Source of the DNA: Halichondria panicea | Lineage: Eukaryota > Porifera > Demospongiae > Suberitida > Halichondriidae | Reading direction: 5' to 3' | DNA length: 64,000 nucleotides | NCBI RefSeq assembly: GCF_963675165.1 | Contig: NC_087380.1 | Location: forward strand, 4,393,803 to 4,457,802 | Shown: positions 50,201-63,300 of the stretch, piece by piece | Position numbering within the stretch: the stretch's first letter is position 1 | Layout: every line of letters begins with the position of its first letter | The notes under the pieces: model-generated | Database searches by the model: none | What the model was told of the DNA's origin: nothing | The model's input: only the letters and a program-made list of their open reading frames with translations | Translations under genes and position numbers: made by a program

Positions 50201-51467
50201 TAAGAAGCACTGCTGTAAGCCTGCCTACATACTTCGCTTTATTGTGTCTATGCTGACCAACTGGGTTGCATAAATTGTTGGTTTTGATTTCTTTGTGCAT
50301 GATTTTTTTTACTTTGTAGCGGAAGCTGCAAAAGATTAAATATTCCACTACAATGTAGTGTATCATGGCATTTTTCAACCGTTGCCAATCGTTGCCAATC
50401 CCTCTCCTTTCCTTACCATAACCATAATAATATTTATGTAATTACAGCGCCAGTGTAATTACAGCGCCAAAAAAAATTAATTCCATTTCTGAGTGGGACA
50501 ACTTTTATATAACCCATTATATTTGTGGTCGGCAAAAATATTTCATTAACCAATAATTGCATCACAGAGTCATAGGGAGCTGCTTCACAAGGAGAGTTGC
50601 CGGTTGTGCTGCAGCATGATTATAGTGACCCAGGGCAACTTCAGGATGATTGAATGCCTTAGGTTTAGCAGGCTGGACCTCTCTGATTCTAGGCCCCTAT
50701 TCGTAACTCAGCGTTCAACCCAATTGGCACCTAAATTATGGTGGCGCTTATGTTCTCAGCTACTACAGACATTTTAGAGATGATGGGCATGGTTTAGCTC
50801 AGTTTCATTCGCTAGCTAGCTGCACTGTTGAGAGCTAGCTGACTCGTGAGAATTTGACTGTAGCTTAATTTTTGAATTTCACCACCAATGACATCACAGA
50901 CATTGCCATCAAAGGAGCTAGGGCCTACACTCTAGTCTAGTTAGATGGATTAGCATGCTTTCTTGGATTGAATGCGGTGGAACTGGTTGTGGCTCGCCCA
51001 TTATTTCGTCGACTGGTATAACAATCAAAAATTTGATGGGTCAGACAACTGTTTAGAAGTGTGAAGGAAGTCAAAGATGCAGGATGACTGCCTTAATGTC
51101 TCAAACAAGCCTTTTATAAGAGCCAGAAAAATTACAGCAACGGAAAGAAGGGCCTCAAAAATTATGCTGATGCCCACATGCCCACGTGGTACGTGGGTGC
51201 TCAAACATTTATAATTATTATGGTGGCACTGTAATTTACATCAATTTACGGTATTAAACAATGTAATGAGAAAGTATTTACCACTTGTTTAGGTAATCAC
51301 ATCTACTCATTTGCTCCTGCTACTACTTTAATACAGTATAGCATGAACCACTTACTGTAGTCAAGGCCTTTGCTAGTGATGGTGGTCTTGAATCCTGGGT
51401 TTACTGCAAGGGTGTCTTCAGCCAGGCAAACAGTCAGTAACACTGTTAGTAGCACACGAGCATCCAT
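47220..51467 (-). CDS. BPI/LBP/PLUNC-family lipid-binding protein
   Basis: Fifteen exons, from ATG 51467: 51467-51356, 49909-49798, 49449-49321, 49094-48930, 48768-48705, 48650-48587, 48520-48429, 48378-48202, 48147-48088, 48031-47861, 47755-47676, 47623-47581, 47519-47456, 47410-47334 and 47261-47220; 1452 bases, 483 aa, close to human BPI (487). A signal peptide (MDARVLLTVLLTVCLAED) precedes two tandem barrel domains. Landmarks: NPGFKTTITSKGLDY, IPDISGKAG, the Cys pair in SGSCDV and QQQVCAAAT matching the conserved disulfide, KGEFFLIAKPVECP, LADSAGFVYQQAGIL, and the end GYVLVSTDINYKP. Family members are secreted and bind LPS or other lipids; BPI kills Gram-negative bacteria. Whether this one binds LPS is unknown. 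Confidence 0.92.
49458..49532 (+). repeat. 38-bp tandem duplication in the BPI-like gene intron
   Basis: GCACATTTGGAAACAATAGT occurs at 49464 and 49502 with matching flanks. It is intronic, next to the acceptor of exon 49449-49321. Confidence 0.8.
49910..51355. other. First intron of the BPI-like gene
   Basis: This 1.45-kb intron shows no exon-like or terminal-repeat structure. It contains a small local duplication (GTAATTACAGCGCC near 50440-50470). Confidence 0.5.
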
Positions 51468-51774
51468 AGCCAGCTAGCTTTAGTAGTCAAAATAAAAGTT
51501 CCGATTCCTAGTAGTAGTCTATACTGCAGTGCTTCTGCGATCTGGTGCACATGCAATGTACTAGCTCAAATGTTTGGCAAGCTCTGCACATAGGCAGGGC
51601 TTGTTACCAAGCGCTTCTCTATCAAGGTGCGGCTGTTTCCTGAGAATAATTATGTTGTGGTCAGATGTTGCATGCACCTGTACCTCGGCATGCACAACAT
51701 GAACAGCATGCAGTCCCCAGAATCTGACAAATGGAATGGAAGCGGTCAAGTTGAAGAAGTGAGTTCACTAATTA

Positions 51775-51790
51775 CCCTAACCCTAACCCT
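51775..51790 (+). repeat. Short interstitial telomere-like tract
   Basis: CCCTAACCCTAACCCT, about two and a half copies of the animal telomere repeat, lies about 310 bp upstream of the BPI-like gene. It is too short to mean a telomere. Confidence 0.7.
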
Positions 51791-52055
51791 ACCTGTAGTT
51801 CGCAATCAATATTGATTGGCCGAGTTGTGTTATAGACATAGTTGCTAGATCTAGTCTAGACTGGAGACCACTCCCTTTCTCTTGGGGAGAAAGGGACTGG
51901 CCAGCTGCCGTGACGGTGTGCATAGTCTGGCCACGCCCTCCCCAAACTCTTCAAAAGAGGCTGGAATTCGAGACTAGGTGTTGGGAATAATGTTGGTTGA
52001 AATGCAAAATTAGAATAAACCACAAAATACTGTATAGCTGGTAGATCTAATTTTT

Positions 52056-52625
52056 CCGGGGGGGGGGGGGGGGGGGGAGGGGACAAAACATTTGTGGTTG
52101 AGCAATATTATTTTAGTCACTTCATGGATAATATTTTCGTGGTTGCTGCTTGCACTGCAGGTAAAGGTACTGTGTTTTGCAAGTTGCTTGTCATTGTGCA
52201 CAGTAAATGGGCGTTGTCTATAGTACTACTGTGGTTACTAGATTTAATCAGGAACGTGCTGACTCATAACTTTCTCTATGTCCTCTAATTTCTACCTGCT
52301 CTTTTAGTGCACTTCTATAACTAAAACAACTGCCATACTGGCTCAAATCAACATAAGTATAGCAAGTCAACAGAGTACTGCATGTGGCATATACACTATA
52401 ACAGCTTAGCTAACTAAGTTAGCAAATTTAAATTTTTTTGCTGAATAGACACCTTCACTTTACTACAGACTCAGTAGTACTATAGACAACGCCCATTTAC
52501 TGTGCACAATGACAAACAACTTGCAAAACACAGTAGGCAAGGCCGCTTCACGTGGGTAAAATATTCGTGGTCTGATCGAGCTCCAACCACGAAAACCACG
52601 AATATTTTGTCCCCCAGAAAATACC
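52056..52625. mobile_element. Foldback/MITE element with long inverted arms
   Basis: The segment at about 52169-52231 (TACTGTGTTTTGCAAGTTGC onward) has a nearly perfect reverse complement at about 52470-52533. Outer arms around GGGGACAAAACATTTGTGG and CCACGAATATTTTGTCCCCC also pair. A G-run of about 19 bases at the left end is matched by only a few C at the right, suggesting slippage expansion. No coding capacity is seen. Confidence 0.75.
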
Positions 52626-52753
52626 AGTATCAATAAGGCTACCACGTGCAGAGACCTAGCCTCAAAGTTGGCAGGCAGTTGGTAGTAGGCAGATGGTAGT
52701 TCATGACACACTTTGCATTAAAGCCCATTTTATAATTATGTTAAGAGTGCCAT

Positions 52754-53207
52754 GCAAAACCTGTTTCTCTAAGCTAGCTTAATACTTCATTAATGGGGGT
52801 ACCTAAAAAAATGCCATTGATAAAATTTGTTTCTTTTGAGCTAGCTAGCTAGATGCATGGTGCCGGCTTTACTTACCGTAATAATATTGAACACACCAGA
52901 AAAGGTGCACATGTATAAGTAATGTAAAGATAAAGATAATGTAATAAACACACACACTATTGTCGTCTTAGGCCAGCTAGATATCTAACAATATAATAAT
53001 GCAGCATCATGCATATCTTAACTAAAATTTTGGAGGCCGTTATGGCAGTTATGGTTGAGGCAGTGTATACAACTCCACAATACAACATTTGCTAACTGCA
53101 TGGCGTCATTGCTGGAATCAGACGGCAATAACGTGTGTCCGCTATACATTAAGTAGGGCTTCCTCCATCAATGAAGTATTACGCTAGCTTAGAGAAACAG
53201 GTTTTGC
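52754..53207. mobile_element. MITE-like element with 46-bp terminal inverted repeats
   Basis: The left end GCAAAACCTGTTTCTCTAAG and the right end CTTAGAGAAACAGGTTTTGC are exact reverse complements. The match extends through TAATACTTCATTAATGG with few mismatches. No transposase is visible; the target duplication is unclear. Confidence 0.8.
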
Positions 53208-53262
53208 AGATCTAGAGAATGATCATAAAAAAGTGGGTATTAGTCTAGTCGTTGCAAAATTT

Positions 53263-53397
53263 AACTACCAACTGCCAACTAGCGAACTACCAAGTAGTGC
53301 CAATTACCAACTAGCTAACTAGCGAACTACCAACTACCAACTACCAACTGCAAACTGCAAACTGCAAACTACCAACTACCAACTACCAACTGCGAAC
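53263..53397 (+). repeat. Heptamer minisatellite (AACTACC/AACTGCM)n
   Basis: About 18 units of seven bases, AACTACC with variants AACTGCC, AACTGCA and AACTAGC, run in phase with few breaks. It lies just outside the preceding MITE-like element. Confidence 0.85.
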
Positions 53398-54314
53398 AAA
53401 TAATAGCCAAGAGTGCACAAGAAGAGAAGAGTGTCGAACTACCGATACTTTTACACAAAAACTGTGCACAAATAACATGACTCGCACGTGATGAAGTATT
53501 GTAAACTTACTCCTAGTAAATATAAACCGTGACTTTTAGGGGTATGGTAATTGAAACAATAATTATGACATTTGATTCTAGCTAGACGTTCAGAGCTGCT
53601 CACTGCACACTGAGTAGGAGACGATCTCTTCACAAAAATCATCTAATAGTCGGTTAATCCTCTTCACTTGCACTTATTATAATTGCTCACGTGCAATTGA
53701 CAGGTTTTTGTGTAGAGGTAGGTAGTTCCCATCTGCACTCTTGATATAGCTATTGTGTATAATAATTATATTCATGCATGCTAAGAAAAAGTCTAGAATC
53801 TGCTGATAGTGATGAATATAACACATGTTACTGCTTGTTTCTGAGAAATTTATTTGAGCAACCTTTGCAAGTAACTTTAACTTTCTTAGCATTGTTATTG
53901 TCCTGACCATACATACATCACATGTTAGCTGATGGTGATATCTATTTTTAGTACAAGCCCTTACAGTCTATAAAAAAGACACATATACTGTACACAACCT
54001 TTAGAACTGCCAATTAATAGGTATATATAACTGTATAGTTGGAATCAGAATTACCCGCCTGATTCAGTACAGCTATATAGTCGGCTATTAAAAGAAGCAC
54101 AGTTATTCTTTACTCTAGGAAATTGTATCATGAATCAGGTGAGCGTTGTACTTCTATCTTTCAAAGCTATAGATGTGATTTATAGCTGTCTTGTAGACCT
54201 ACATGTATATGATCCTTGTGGTGTGGGGTTTGTCGTCGTACAGTACGTATGCTGCACTCTTTTCATCCAATCATGCATGCGTCCTACTCACTATAGATCT
54301 AACTAGCGCTTTTC

Positions 54315-57300
54315 ATGATGGCTGATCAGTCAGAACAGTTTGGACAGAAAAGGCCTCCCCTGTCTGTTACCATAAAAGGTATTCTAGAGAGGTATCCTGA
54401 TGGACAAATCTTCAAGGTGAGAACTCCTCCCTATAATTATTACATAGATTGCCTGCAGTGGGTTGAGTGCATGTATATACGTATAATACAGCCTGACATG
54501 CTTTAGCAAGCACTCTATTTCAGTATAGAAAGAACAGCTAAAACTGGTCTGTATATATAATTATGTGTGTGTGTATAATATTATAGTTATATGCCTCAGT
54601 GCGCATGCGCAAGCGAGGTATACGGTAGTGTGTTTGTGTGCATGTCTGTGTGTCTGTGTATCTGCTACAGCTACTCAAGGATCAATGAAGTGATTATATA
54701 CAATAGCGTTTTTAGCAATAATATATTTTCACTTATGTTATGTTCACACTGTTATATCTGCAGGGGAAATACTAGATCTACTGCACGTACAGCTGATTTC
54801 TTTAGCTTTTCTTGTGCGTGCTAAATTATATAATAGTCCGAAAAGTTCACATGATATAATTGCACTATACCCGCATTAATGAGTATTAGCAAGGGCGTAT
54901 AAAAGAAGAGAGGGCATGCAACTCCTATATGAGCAGAGTTCAAACATGGGCGGATGAATGTGCATGACTGTGCATGAAATGAAATTTCTATTTTTAGCAC
55001 TTCATGCAAATGCACACATTCCTCCGCCCACGTTTGAACTCTGCTAAGCTACGTGTACTGATAGTGGAGTTGCATGCCCTCTTCTTTTATACGCCCTTGG
55101 TATTAGTATATGTTCTGATTTATCGGACACTTTCTTGTTTCCACGCTTTTTGGTGCTTCCCCAAATCTGAAAAAAATCCTTAAGTGTTTGTAGGAAAATT
55201 GCAGTGAAACGCGGCATTAGTAATGTGGAGTCTACACATAATTTTATGCACAGAAGGGCTCAGAAAACTAGCTGTGCAGTCAATTTTCAGATCATCTTGT
55301 TTTTCCTGCAGAGATAATTATAGTTTGAACAAAGCTAGCCAAGTGAAAATAGTGAAGCTATATTGCTAAAAAAATGTATATGCTCTGTCAATCCTCACCC
55401 TACCAGGATTACGTGAGTACTCCAGGTTGCACATACAGTAGACTCTCGCTATTCCGGCTCTCTGAAGTACGGCCACCTCGATATACCGGCCATTTGGCTT
55501 GGCACAGAATGCTAGCTATATGTTTACTGCACAAAACTCACCCTGAAGTACGGCCACTCGCTATTCCGTTGACCGGCCAGTGCTGGCTGTCCCAAACAAG
55601 GTTTTCAATGTAATTTTATATGTATATTACGGCCGGATATGACGTTTTGGGTGTGGTTTAGCAAATAAAATCGGATTACACTTAAAATAGAGAACAGAAT
55701 GATTCATTATCCTACATTATCCTCGAGACAAGAACCGCAAAAGTAGTCATTAGATTCGAGGTAAGGTCGTTTTTAAGCCGCGGCTATTTCCTGAGCTACA
55801 GCCACCTCGCTATTCCGGCCAAGCTGCATGGTCCCAAGGGTGACCGGATTAATGAGAGTCTACTGTACATGTAGTACATACATGTAGTACATGTACATGT
55901 ATGTAGCTAATCTCCCATTATCCACAAATGTCAAATTACTACATTAGATTTACTATTCACTAAAAAGTGTACATTTTCCTGGATACTCCAAGTGTTAGCA
56001 TGAACTATTCTTTTTGGGGAATACTGTAAGTTGCCTAAATTCCAATTATACTGTTAGAGCAGAACAAAGCAGGGGTAGAGTTAACTAGTTATGAAGAATT
56101 ATGCTAAGTCTTGCTGTGGTGCCTGAATACCAAGGTTAGATGTTGTGACCTAATTCCTTGCAAATTAGAATACTAGATCTATTCTTAAGTTCTTACAAGA
56201 AGAGCACTATTATACTGCTGAACTGTGTCCATGGAATACCCATGAAACTACACTCCTTAGAAATGAGTTTCTAGTAAATGTATCTGGGGAAAGTCAGGTG
56301 TTGTAATGTACTACAGTTCCTGGTAATTCAGTCCACCTGAATGGATTGTGGGCTTTTCCCTGCACACTACAACATTATGGTGCCTGCATGATTAATTAGT
56401 GTACACAAAGAGTGCACTGCAGCTTATTGAAGATCAGGCACAATCATTATAATACACTATATCTATACATGTACCTTATAGGATTTGAGTGTATTTAGCA
56501 GGGAACGATGAGCTATAGTACCCGTACTATAGATTGCTCTGGACTACAATTCACAACATTATACATTTGAGAAGTGCATGTGAAAGCTAAGGAGTAACTT
56601 GCCGTGTATTAAGTATTATTTAGAACACACCTAGCCAAGATTAAGTGTTTTAATCTGTGTGCCGAGGATGGCCTCGAGGTTAACGTGGTGCTCGAGGCGC
56701 AGCCGAGTGCATTACGTAACCGAGAGGCCATCCAAGTGCAGCATTAAAACACGTGACTTGGCTAGGTGTGTTCTAAAGGATTTAGTGCTGTCACGTGAGC
56801 TCTAGCCTCGTGGCAGCTAGATCTAGCTACATTTTAAATCAGTTGCTGGCTAGACGTAATAGCAAGTTTTAGTAGGTTTGTATCCAGTAACTGATGCATA
56901 GGAGAAAGAGATACGATCTAAAGCTATCTGGACTGACTGGGCATGTTCTCGACTTATTTCTCCTGCTGACCAACAGTCCCGATCCCACTACTGGATATGC
57001 CTCCAGTTGATCTGGCTTACTGGATGGGAAACTTTGTGCGCAAACTATATGGCAATGAGTATCTGGTTTGCTCTTTTGGAACGCTATAATATTCGAAGCA
57101 CCTTTGATGAAACGATTATATGGATCTGGCTTAGGTACAGGTACGTACATCTTCGAAGCAAGCTGAGCCTATTTCTCCAGACGAAAAGTGATGCAATTAA
57201 CAAACCAACTTAAAGCACACTTAAGTGTAGATTAAGTTATTTAATCCATGGTCACCTGATAACCTGCTAACCATAATAATGGTACTACGTATAATTATTA

Positions 57301-60300
57301 CAATTTTATTTTATTTTGGGAGTACTAAGAGATTGCATCTAGTCCAATACAGATTATCCGAACCCCGATCATCCAAATTCTCGATTATCCGGATAAAAGA
57401 ATCGACCAAATTTAATAGCAAACACCTACTCGCTCGCGCTAAGGGCCCACATGGTTGAAAGCTTTTTTGTTGCCGATTATCAGACTTCAGCTTAGCCTAA
57501 CAAGCTTAATTGTTACCTTGTTCTGTGCATTAATTAGTCCAAGACTAGTACATTTGTAAGAGCAGTAGTTGAAACATAAGTGAAAGTACCTGCAGAACTG
57601 CAGATACAAACGCTTTGCCAATCCTAATTACTGGTTGTAACCTCCGTCGAAAGTAGCCACCCTCTGTGTATTTGGGTATAAATTATACTATTATTTATAT
57701 AAGTACCATTATATATAGCAGATAATTTTCGTGCTTCATTATGTGCACTGCATTGCATGTGTTCCGATGCCTAGGTTAATTTTTTACCCACAAAACTTAC
57801 CACATGTATATAATTATTATTATGTACATGCATATATACAGGAAATGATCCAGAATGCTGATGATGCTGAAGCTACAACAGTGTGGTTCTATGTTGACGA
57901 GAGACAGCATAGCACTTCCAACCTCCCTCATCCTGACTTGGCCATGTTCCAAGGCCCTGCTCTTGTAGCTGCCAATGATGCCTGCTTTACAGAAGAAGAC
58001 TGGAAAGGAATACAGAGCTTGCAACAGAGCATCAAAGCTGAGGACCCCTTCAAAGTTGGAAGGTTTGGGATTGGATTCAACTCTGTGTATCATCTCACAG
58101 GTGAGTTCATTAAAAAAGTCATTATAGTGCGTGTAACAGTTAATTACGCCAGTTCACTGGTTCTTATGTACATGTATGTACCCTTATTGCAAATCTGGTT
58201 AACTTAATTGAATTTGTCAGAGTGCTCACGTACTAATTACTCCACTGATTATGATTACTCAAAGACTGGTTACCCCGTGCGTGCGCAGCAGGATTGAATG
58301 AGCTGTTTGATTGAGCGAGCCTGACATTTCCATGGACTGCTTAAACTGCTAAGAGACGGTGGTTGAGGCTACTGATAGTTGAAACTTGTAGGCAATCTTC
58401 GAAGGCAACAACTGTTTTCTAATTGTTATACTTTCTAGATTCACAATCATTCCCTATAATGTAAAGGTCATTACGGTAATTTAGCTGTTTGCCGCTGTGC
58501 GATGAAGGCTCAACGTAACGCACGGGGTGAATGCTCTATGAAAATCTTGTTTCTGTATAGTTTCTTTCTCTTGTTATCATGGCCAACAATAATTAGTCTG
58601 TTACATCCAACACATCATGCAATTGTATACCGTATAGCGGTACATTTTCTATTTGGCTCCAGAGCCCTCAGCATAAATTTTCGATTCTCGTTTCAATGAA
58701 ACAATAGCTTCTCATGTAAATTACTAGTGCGTGGGAGTATCCCCAATTTTAATTTTCGCGTTAACTGCTCTGCCTTCAAAAAATGTTGTACCTCACAAAA
58801 ATGTCCCACTACTCAAGTGAATTAAGGACTGGGTCCTTCAATTATTGCTGATTCAGCTAAAACGAAGCTCCGCCCACGCTTTTTACCAGCAATTGTGCAT
58901 AAAAATGGATCTCTCAAACTGCTTAAATCTTTAGCTCTAATTCCGGAGTCCTAAACGCTCCTTGAAGCACTTATTTTTTAGTGTAGTAGTTAGTTCTAAG
59001 GCTAGTACACACACTAATATTCGGAAGGAGCCGTCTGCACTACGTAGAGTAAGTTATTAGCTTTTACATGTAAAAAATTAAGCTAGAAAACTATGTTTTA
59101 TAGAATATCTCACCTTTAGTTGAAGGAACAGCTCCTTCCGAATATTACTGTGTGTACTAGCCTTAGAACTAGCTACTACACTAAAAAGTAAGTGCTTCAA
59201 GGAGCGTTTAGGACTCCGGAATTAGAGCTAAAGATTTAAGCAGTTTGAGATCCATTTTTATGCACTGCTGGTAAAAAGCGTGGGCGGAGCTTCGTTTTAG
59301 CTGAATCAGCAATAATTAAAGGACCCAGTCCTTAATTCACCTGAGTATACGGTAACTCATACTTAATGAAAGCACCGCAGGTGCTGATGCCTCGGTGGAG
59401 GTGCCAAAGCTACATAACATAAAGCTAGCTTTTATACACACATTGATTATAATTATCATGATGATTTTGCATGCAGAGTCCAGAATCACAGGGAAACTCA
59501 AAGAGTGGGTAATGATCGATGCTGATTGTTGTTAAAAACGATCGATGCCAAAATGGCTGCAAGTCAAGTAGGGTATAAGTAGAGTATAGCAACACTCGTT
59601 GAACAATTTTTGCTACGGACTCTTCTGAAAAGGCTGCAATGGCATTCCAAGTAGGCATAACTCGAGAACGAAGCTTTATTTTGCAAATCAACAAATACGA
59701 ATCCTGACTATAGAGCCTATAGAAACTCTTACTTGCACTTCATTGATCAGGCAGGGTGTAATACAAGTCATACAGTCCCTTCCGTGCTATTTATTTTTAT
59801 TACATGGTCGCGTAGCCTCATGATCTGGTAAGGGGTCCTCGTGATATAAAGCATTGTGATAATCCTTGTGTTTTGCAATAAAAAATTATACAAGAAACTT
59901 GCCCCGGGCTTGTGCCTGTACGGTACCCTCGCAAAAATAATCCCATCTTGAATAAACGCCCATCTCTTTTGCTTCGAAGTTCTTGCACAAGGATATTTTA
60001 ACTCGACTATACGCCCATCCAGAATGAAGAGTTGAGCATGCGCAGTAGTTAAATGCTTTTAGCGAAGAAAACAAGTGTTAGGTAGTAGCTAGTTAGACTA
60101 CACTCCTTGCTGGACCAAGATCAGACAAAGATTCTCTGTGTGGATCTGTTTGCCCTTGAAGATGTATATGCAGGGAACAACTAGTCCTATATGCAGAGAA
60201 AGGGAATAATTAAATCTGAGAACAAAGTCATCACCTAGGCCAATTTTTTGCAGGTTACCTTGCCTTGGTTTTCTGAAACAAAGTACCTGATAGCTCTGTA

Positions 60301-63300
60301 GGAGTATGACCTACATGTATCATCCTTTGGCTTTGGGAAGTTTCTGCTGCTACATCTGATGAGCAACGAATAGATTCAGAGTCCACTTCTTGATGTTCAT
60401 TCTTATCATGCATTAGTTTATCATTGTTGTTGTCAATGAAATGTTCATTCTATGTACTGAAATGAAATTAATAAAGAATTGTCATAGAGAGGTACGCCTC
60501 GATTTGAGGCCGTGGGTGGTGTATATTCGAATTAAAAACTCGCCGTTCGCGATTAAACGCCCTAGTCCCCTAATAAGCCTAAACTTCTTGCAGAAAAGGA
60601 AGAAAAGGGTGGGCATATTTTCGCGAGGGTACGGTATATGTCATAATACTTAGTATCATGCTATAATATTATAATAAAATTATATCTATTACATTATTAT
60701 AATAATGATTTAGGCTTGATACAAAATCTCAGGTAAGCGAATGGCGTGTCTTGTTTGAACAGAAAAATTTCATGACAGTTATGTACCGCCGACAAGCATT
60801 GAGTTTGTACAGTATAACAAGTTAACCCTTTCCTCGTTGAAGCTGTCATATGACGGCCACGTCATTTTAAATAATTCGCTGTGCACGCAGTGTTGGAGCT
60901 ATGCGCACGCTGTAGGTACCAGCACATGCGCATTGAGCTGCTCTTTTACGTGGTATCTTTAATATGCTGCCTCGAGGTACGCTTCGTACAGTAATGTTGA
61001 AAGAAAAGTGACCGTTTCAAGATCTTCGTAATACAACCTCAGTGAGGTTCTAGAGTAGCTAGACAGTGAGAATATCGGTGCTTATGGCCTTGTTGAGTGA
61101 GAGGACAGTGACTGGGATCATAGCTAGATAAGAAACTACCTCAAGCTAGAGCCTGAAGGCCTGAGGAAGAAGCTCTTGCGATGGACCAACTTCTTAGATC
61201 TGGTAAGTCTAGAGTAGCATCTGTAGTCTTGATAGCTTCAGTATAACTGTATTTAGGCTAGTTAGTACAGCAGTGGACATCATGAGCCGCCACCATTGAA
61301 CTTGTAAACCTTTGTGTAGGTGAAGAAAACGTTTCCCGGGAAAAGGGCGTCTGCTGATATGACCTCGCAGAGAACTTTCTGGAGATCCTGATTGAATCAT
61401 GTCACCGTGAGAACATTGAGAACCACTTATTTAGTGTCTATAGTCACTTCGTACCTTCATACAATATTGTTTGTGTACATAATTGAGTATGTTTGTAAAC
61501 AATTGCTAATTAGGGGGGTGGTTAGTTGCTAGGTAACGAAGATGGTGTCAAGATATCTCTTGGGTCTGCGCTATCTGTTATACAAGTAATTTCAATGTAT
61601 GGTTCATGATATATGAATTTTTAAAGAAATTGTTATTTATTCTGTATTTTCTTGTTTTAATTAAAACGGCATTAATTTTGTGAGGGAAGAATTTTGGGTG
61701 AACATACATGTACATGTACATGTCCATTGTAAAGCGGCGATATTACATGTATGATTATAGTTTTATAGGTTACTTATAATTACACGCATTAATAATTCAA
61801 TAATCTGTTACGCTTCAGCTGCATGCAGGAAGAACAGAATAAAATAGCCGGAAATTTTCGCTGGTACACATTTTCGCTATTTGGCTCCAGAGCCATTATA
61901 AGCAAACATGTTTGTGGGTTCTAATATCGTGTTTCAATGCCAGCCACCTACCAAAGCTTGAAATACTGGTGCGTGGGAGTTTATTCCAGTTTTTATTTTC
62001 GCATCTTCTGTCTGCCCTTGAAAAACGCAAAATTGCACCTCACAAAAATTTCCCGCTGTACGGTATGTGTATGTTGTACTCGCTAATCTACTAGATCTAC
62101 CTACACGTAAAGAATGAGTGGTTAGTTAGCTGCTTTTTGCTTGCGGCCAATTATAACAGCTTATGCTGTAGTTGTATGCGTGCATTTTGTACATGTACAC
62201 TATTATATAGTAAAATTCTCTCTTTTTCAGACCTACCAGTGATTGTCAGTGGCAATCGCTTAGCTTGTTTTGAACCTCAAGAAAAAGTGTGGAAAGGTGA
62301 AGCTGGGCAGGCATTCAGTCTGGCTAGCCTTATTGACCAGTCATCTGATTTTATCACCCCACTCAATGGCTTGGCGGGCTTCGATAAAGAATCGGCCCGA
62401 TATTCACACACTATCTTTCGACTGCCATTACGCACAAAAGCATCCAGTCTCTCAGACAATATATACAACACTCAAAAGCTACAAGTGCTCCTCGATGCTC
62501 TTAGAGAGGAGGCCAAGTATTTGCTTTTGTTTCTGAAGTCAGTATGCAAGATCCAAGTAGTGCATATCTCACAGAGTGGTCAGCACAGCACATCCTTCTG
62601 TGTGGAAATAGCTCCAGCTAGTCTAGCATCAGTTAATTCCAAGCGTAAATTGTTCATGCATCAGCTTCGGCAAGCTCATTCTCAACAGCCTTATTCAATT
62701 TCTCAAATATTTTCGTTCACAGCTACCTTCTCTGTAATTGTGACTGACAACAATCATAGGAAGAACCAAGCTGGCCAGAGCAATTGGGTGATAGCTAACA
62801 GCGTCGGATCAGGGAACTCTACAGTACAAGCAGCTGCAGCCAAACAGCGTACATTTCCTTGGGTCGGTACAGTTTTGGAGCTAGGTGCTAGTTCTGTTGG
62901 GGGTCGGATATTTTGTTTCCTTCCTATGCCAGTGGAGGCTACGTCTGGACTACCGGTTCATGTCAATGGAACATTTGGGCTGAACGACGAGCGACGTACT
63001 CTAAAGTGGCCAGGAATTGAGAGAAGAAACGATCCTACAGCAAATTGGAACAAGATTCTCGTTAGTCAGCTCCTCCCACCTTGTTATGCTATGCTTCTAG
63101 TAGAGGCTAAAAAACACATTTCTCATGATCAGTTCTACAATGCCTGGCCTGATGTGAATACTGTAAACAACCAGTTTTCTGAGATTCTCCATCCTTTGTT
63201 CATTGCATTGTTTCAGCAAGCAGTTGTTTATACTGAGAAGATAGAAGCGCTTCAAGTTGTGGGGAACTGGATCGTCATCTCTCAAGCAACCTTCATCAGT

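Larger units (their letters stand above)
51468..54314. other. Repeat-rich intergenic region before the sacsin-like gene
   Basis: The region holds the telomere-like tract, two inverted-repeat elements and the heptamer minisatellite listed separately. I see no supported gene. A short ATG AAT CAG followed by GTGAGC at 54130 looks like an exon end but cannot be joined in frame to 54315, so it may at most be a 5' UTR exon. Confidence 0.55.

Noticed and set aside
51775-51790. True telomere or chromosome end
   Set aside because: Fewer than three repeat units occur, with unique genes on both sides.
53263-53397. CRISPR array
   Set aside because: The 7-base units have no spacers, and the genome is eukaryotic; this is a minisatellite.
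54130-54138. First coding exon ATG-AAT-CAG of the sacsin-like gene
   Set aside because: It has a good donor, but every acceptor before 54315 gives a stop codon before the conserved frame. At most it is a 5' UTR exon.
56869-57213. Overlapping sense and antisense open frames as a possible gene
   Set aside because: No recognisable family, no splice partners, and located in a repeat-rich intron.
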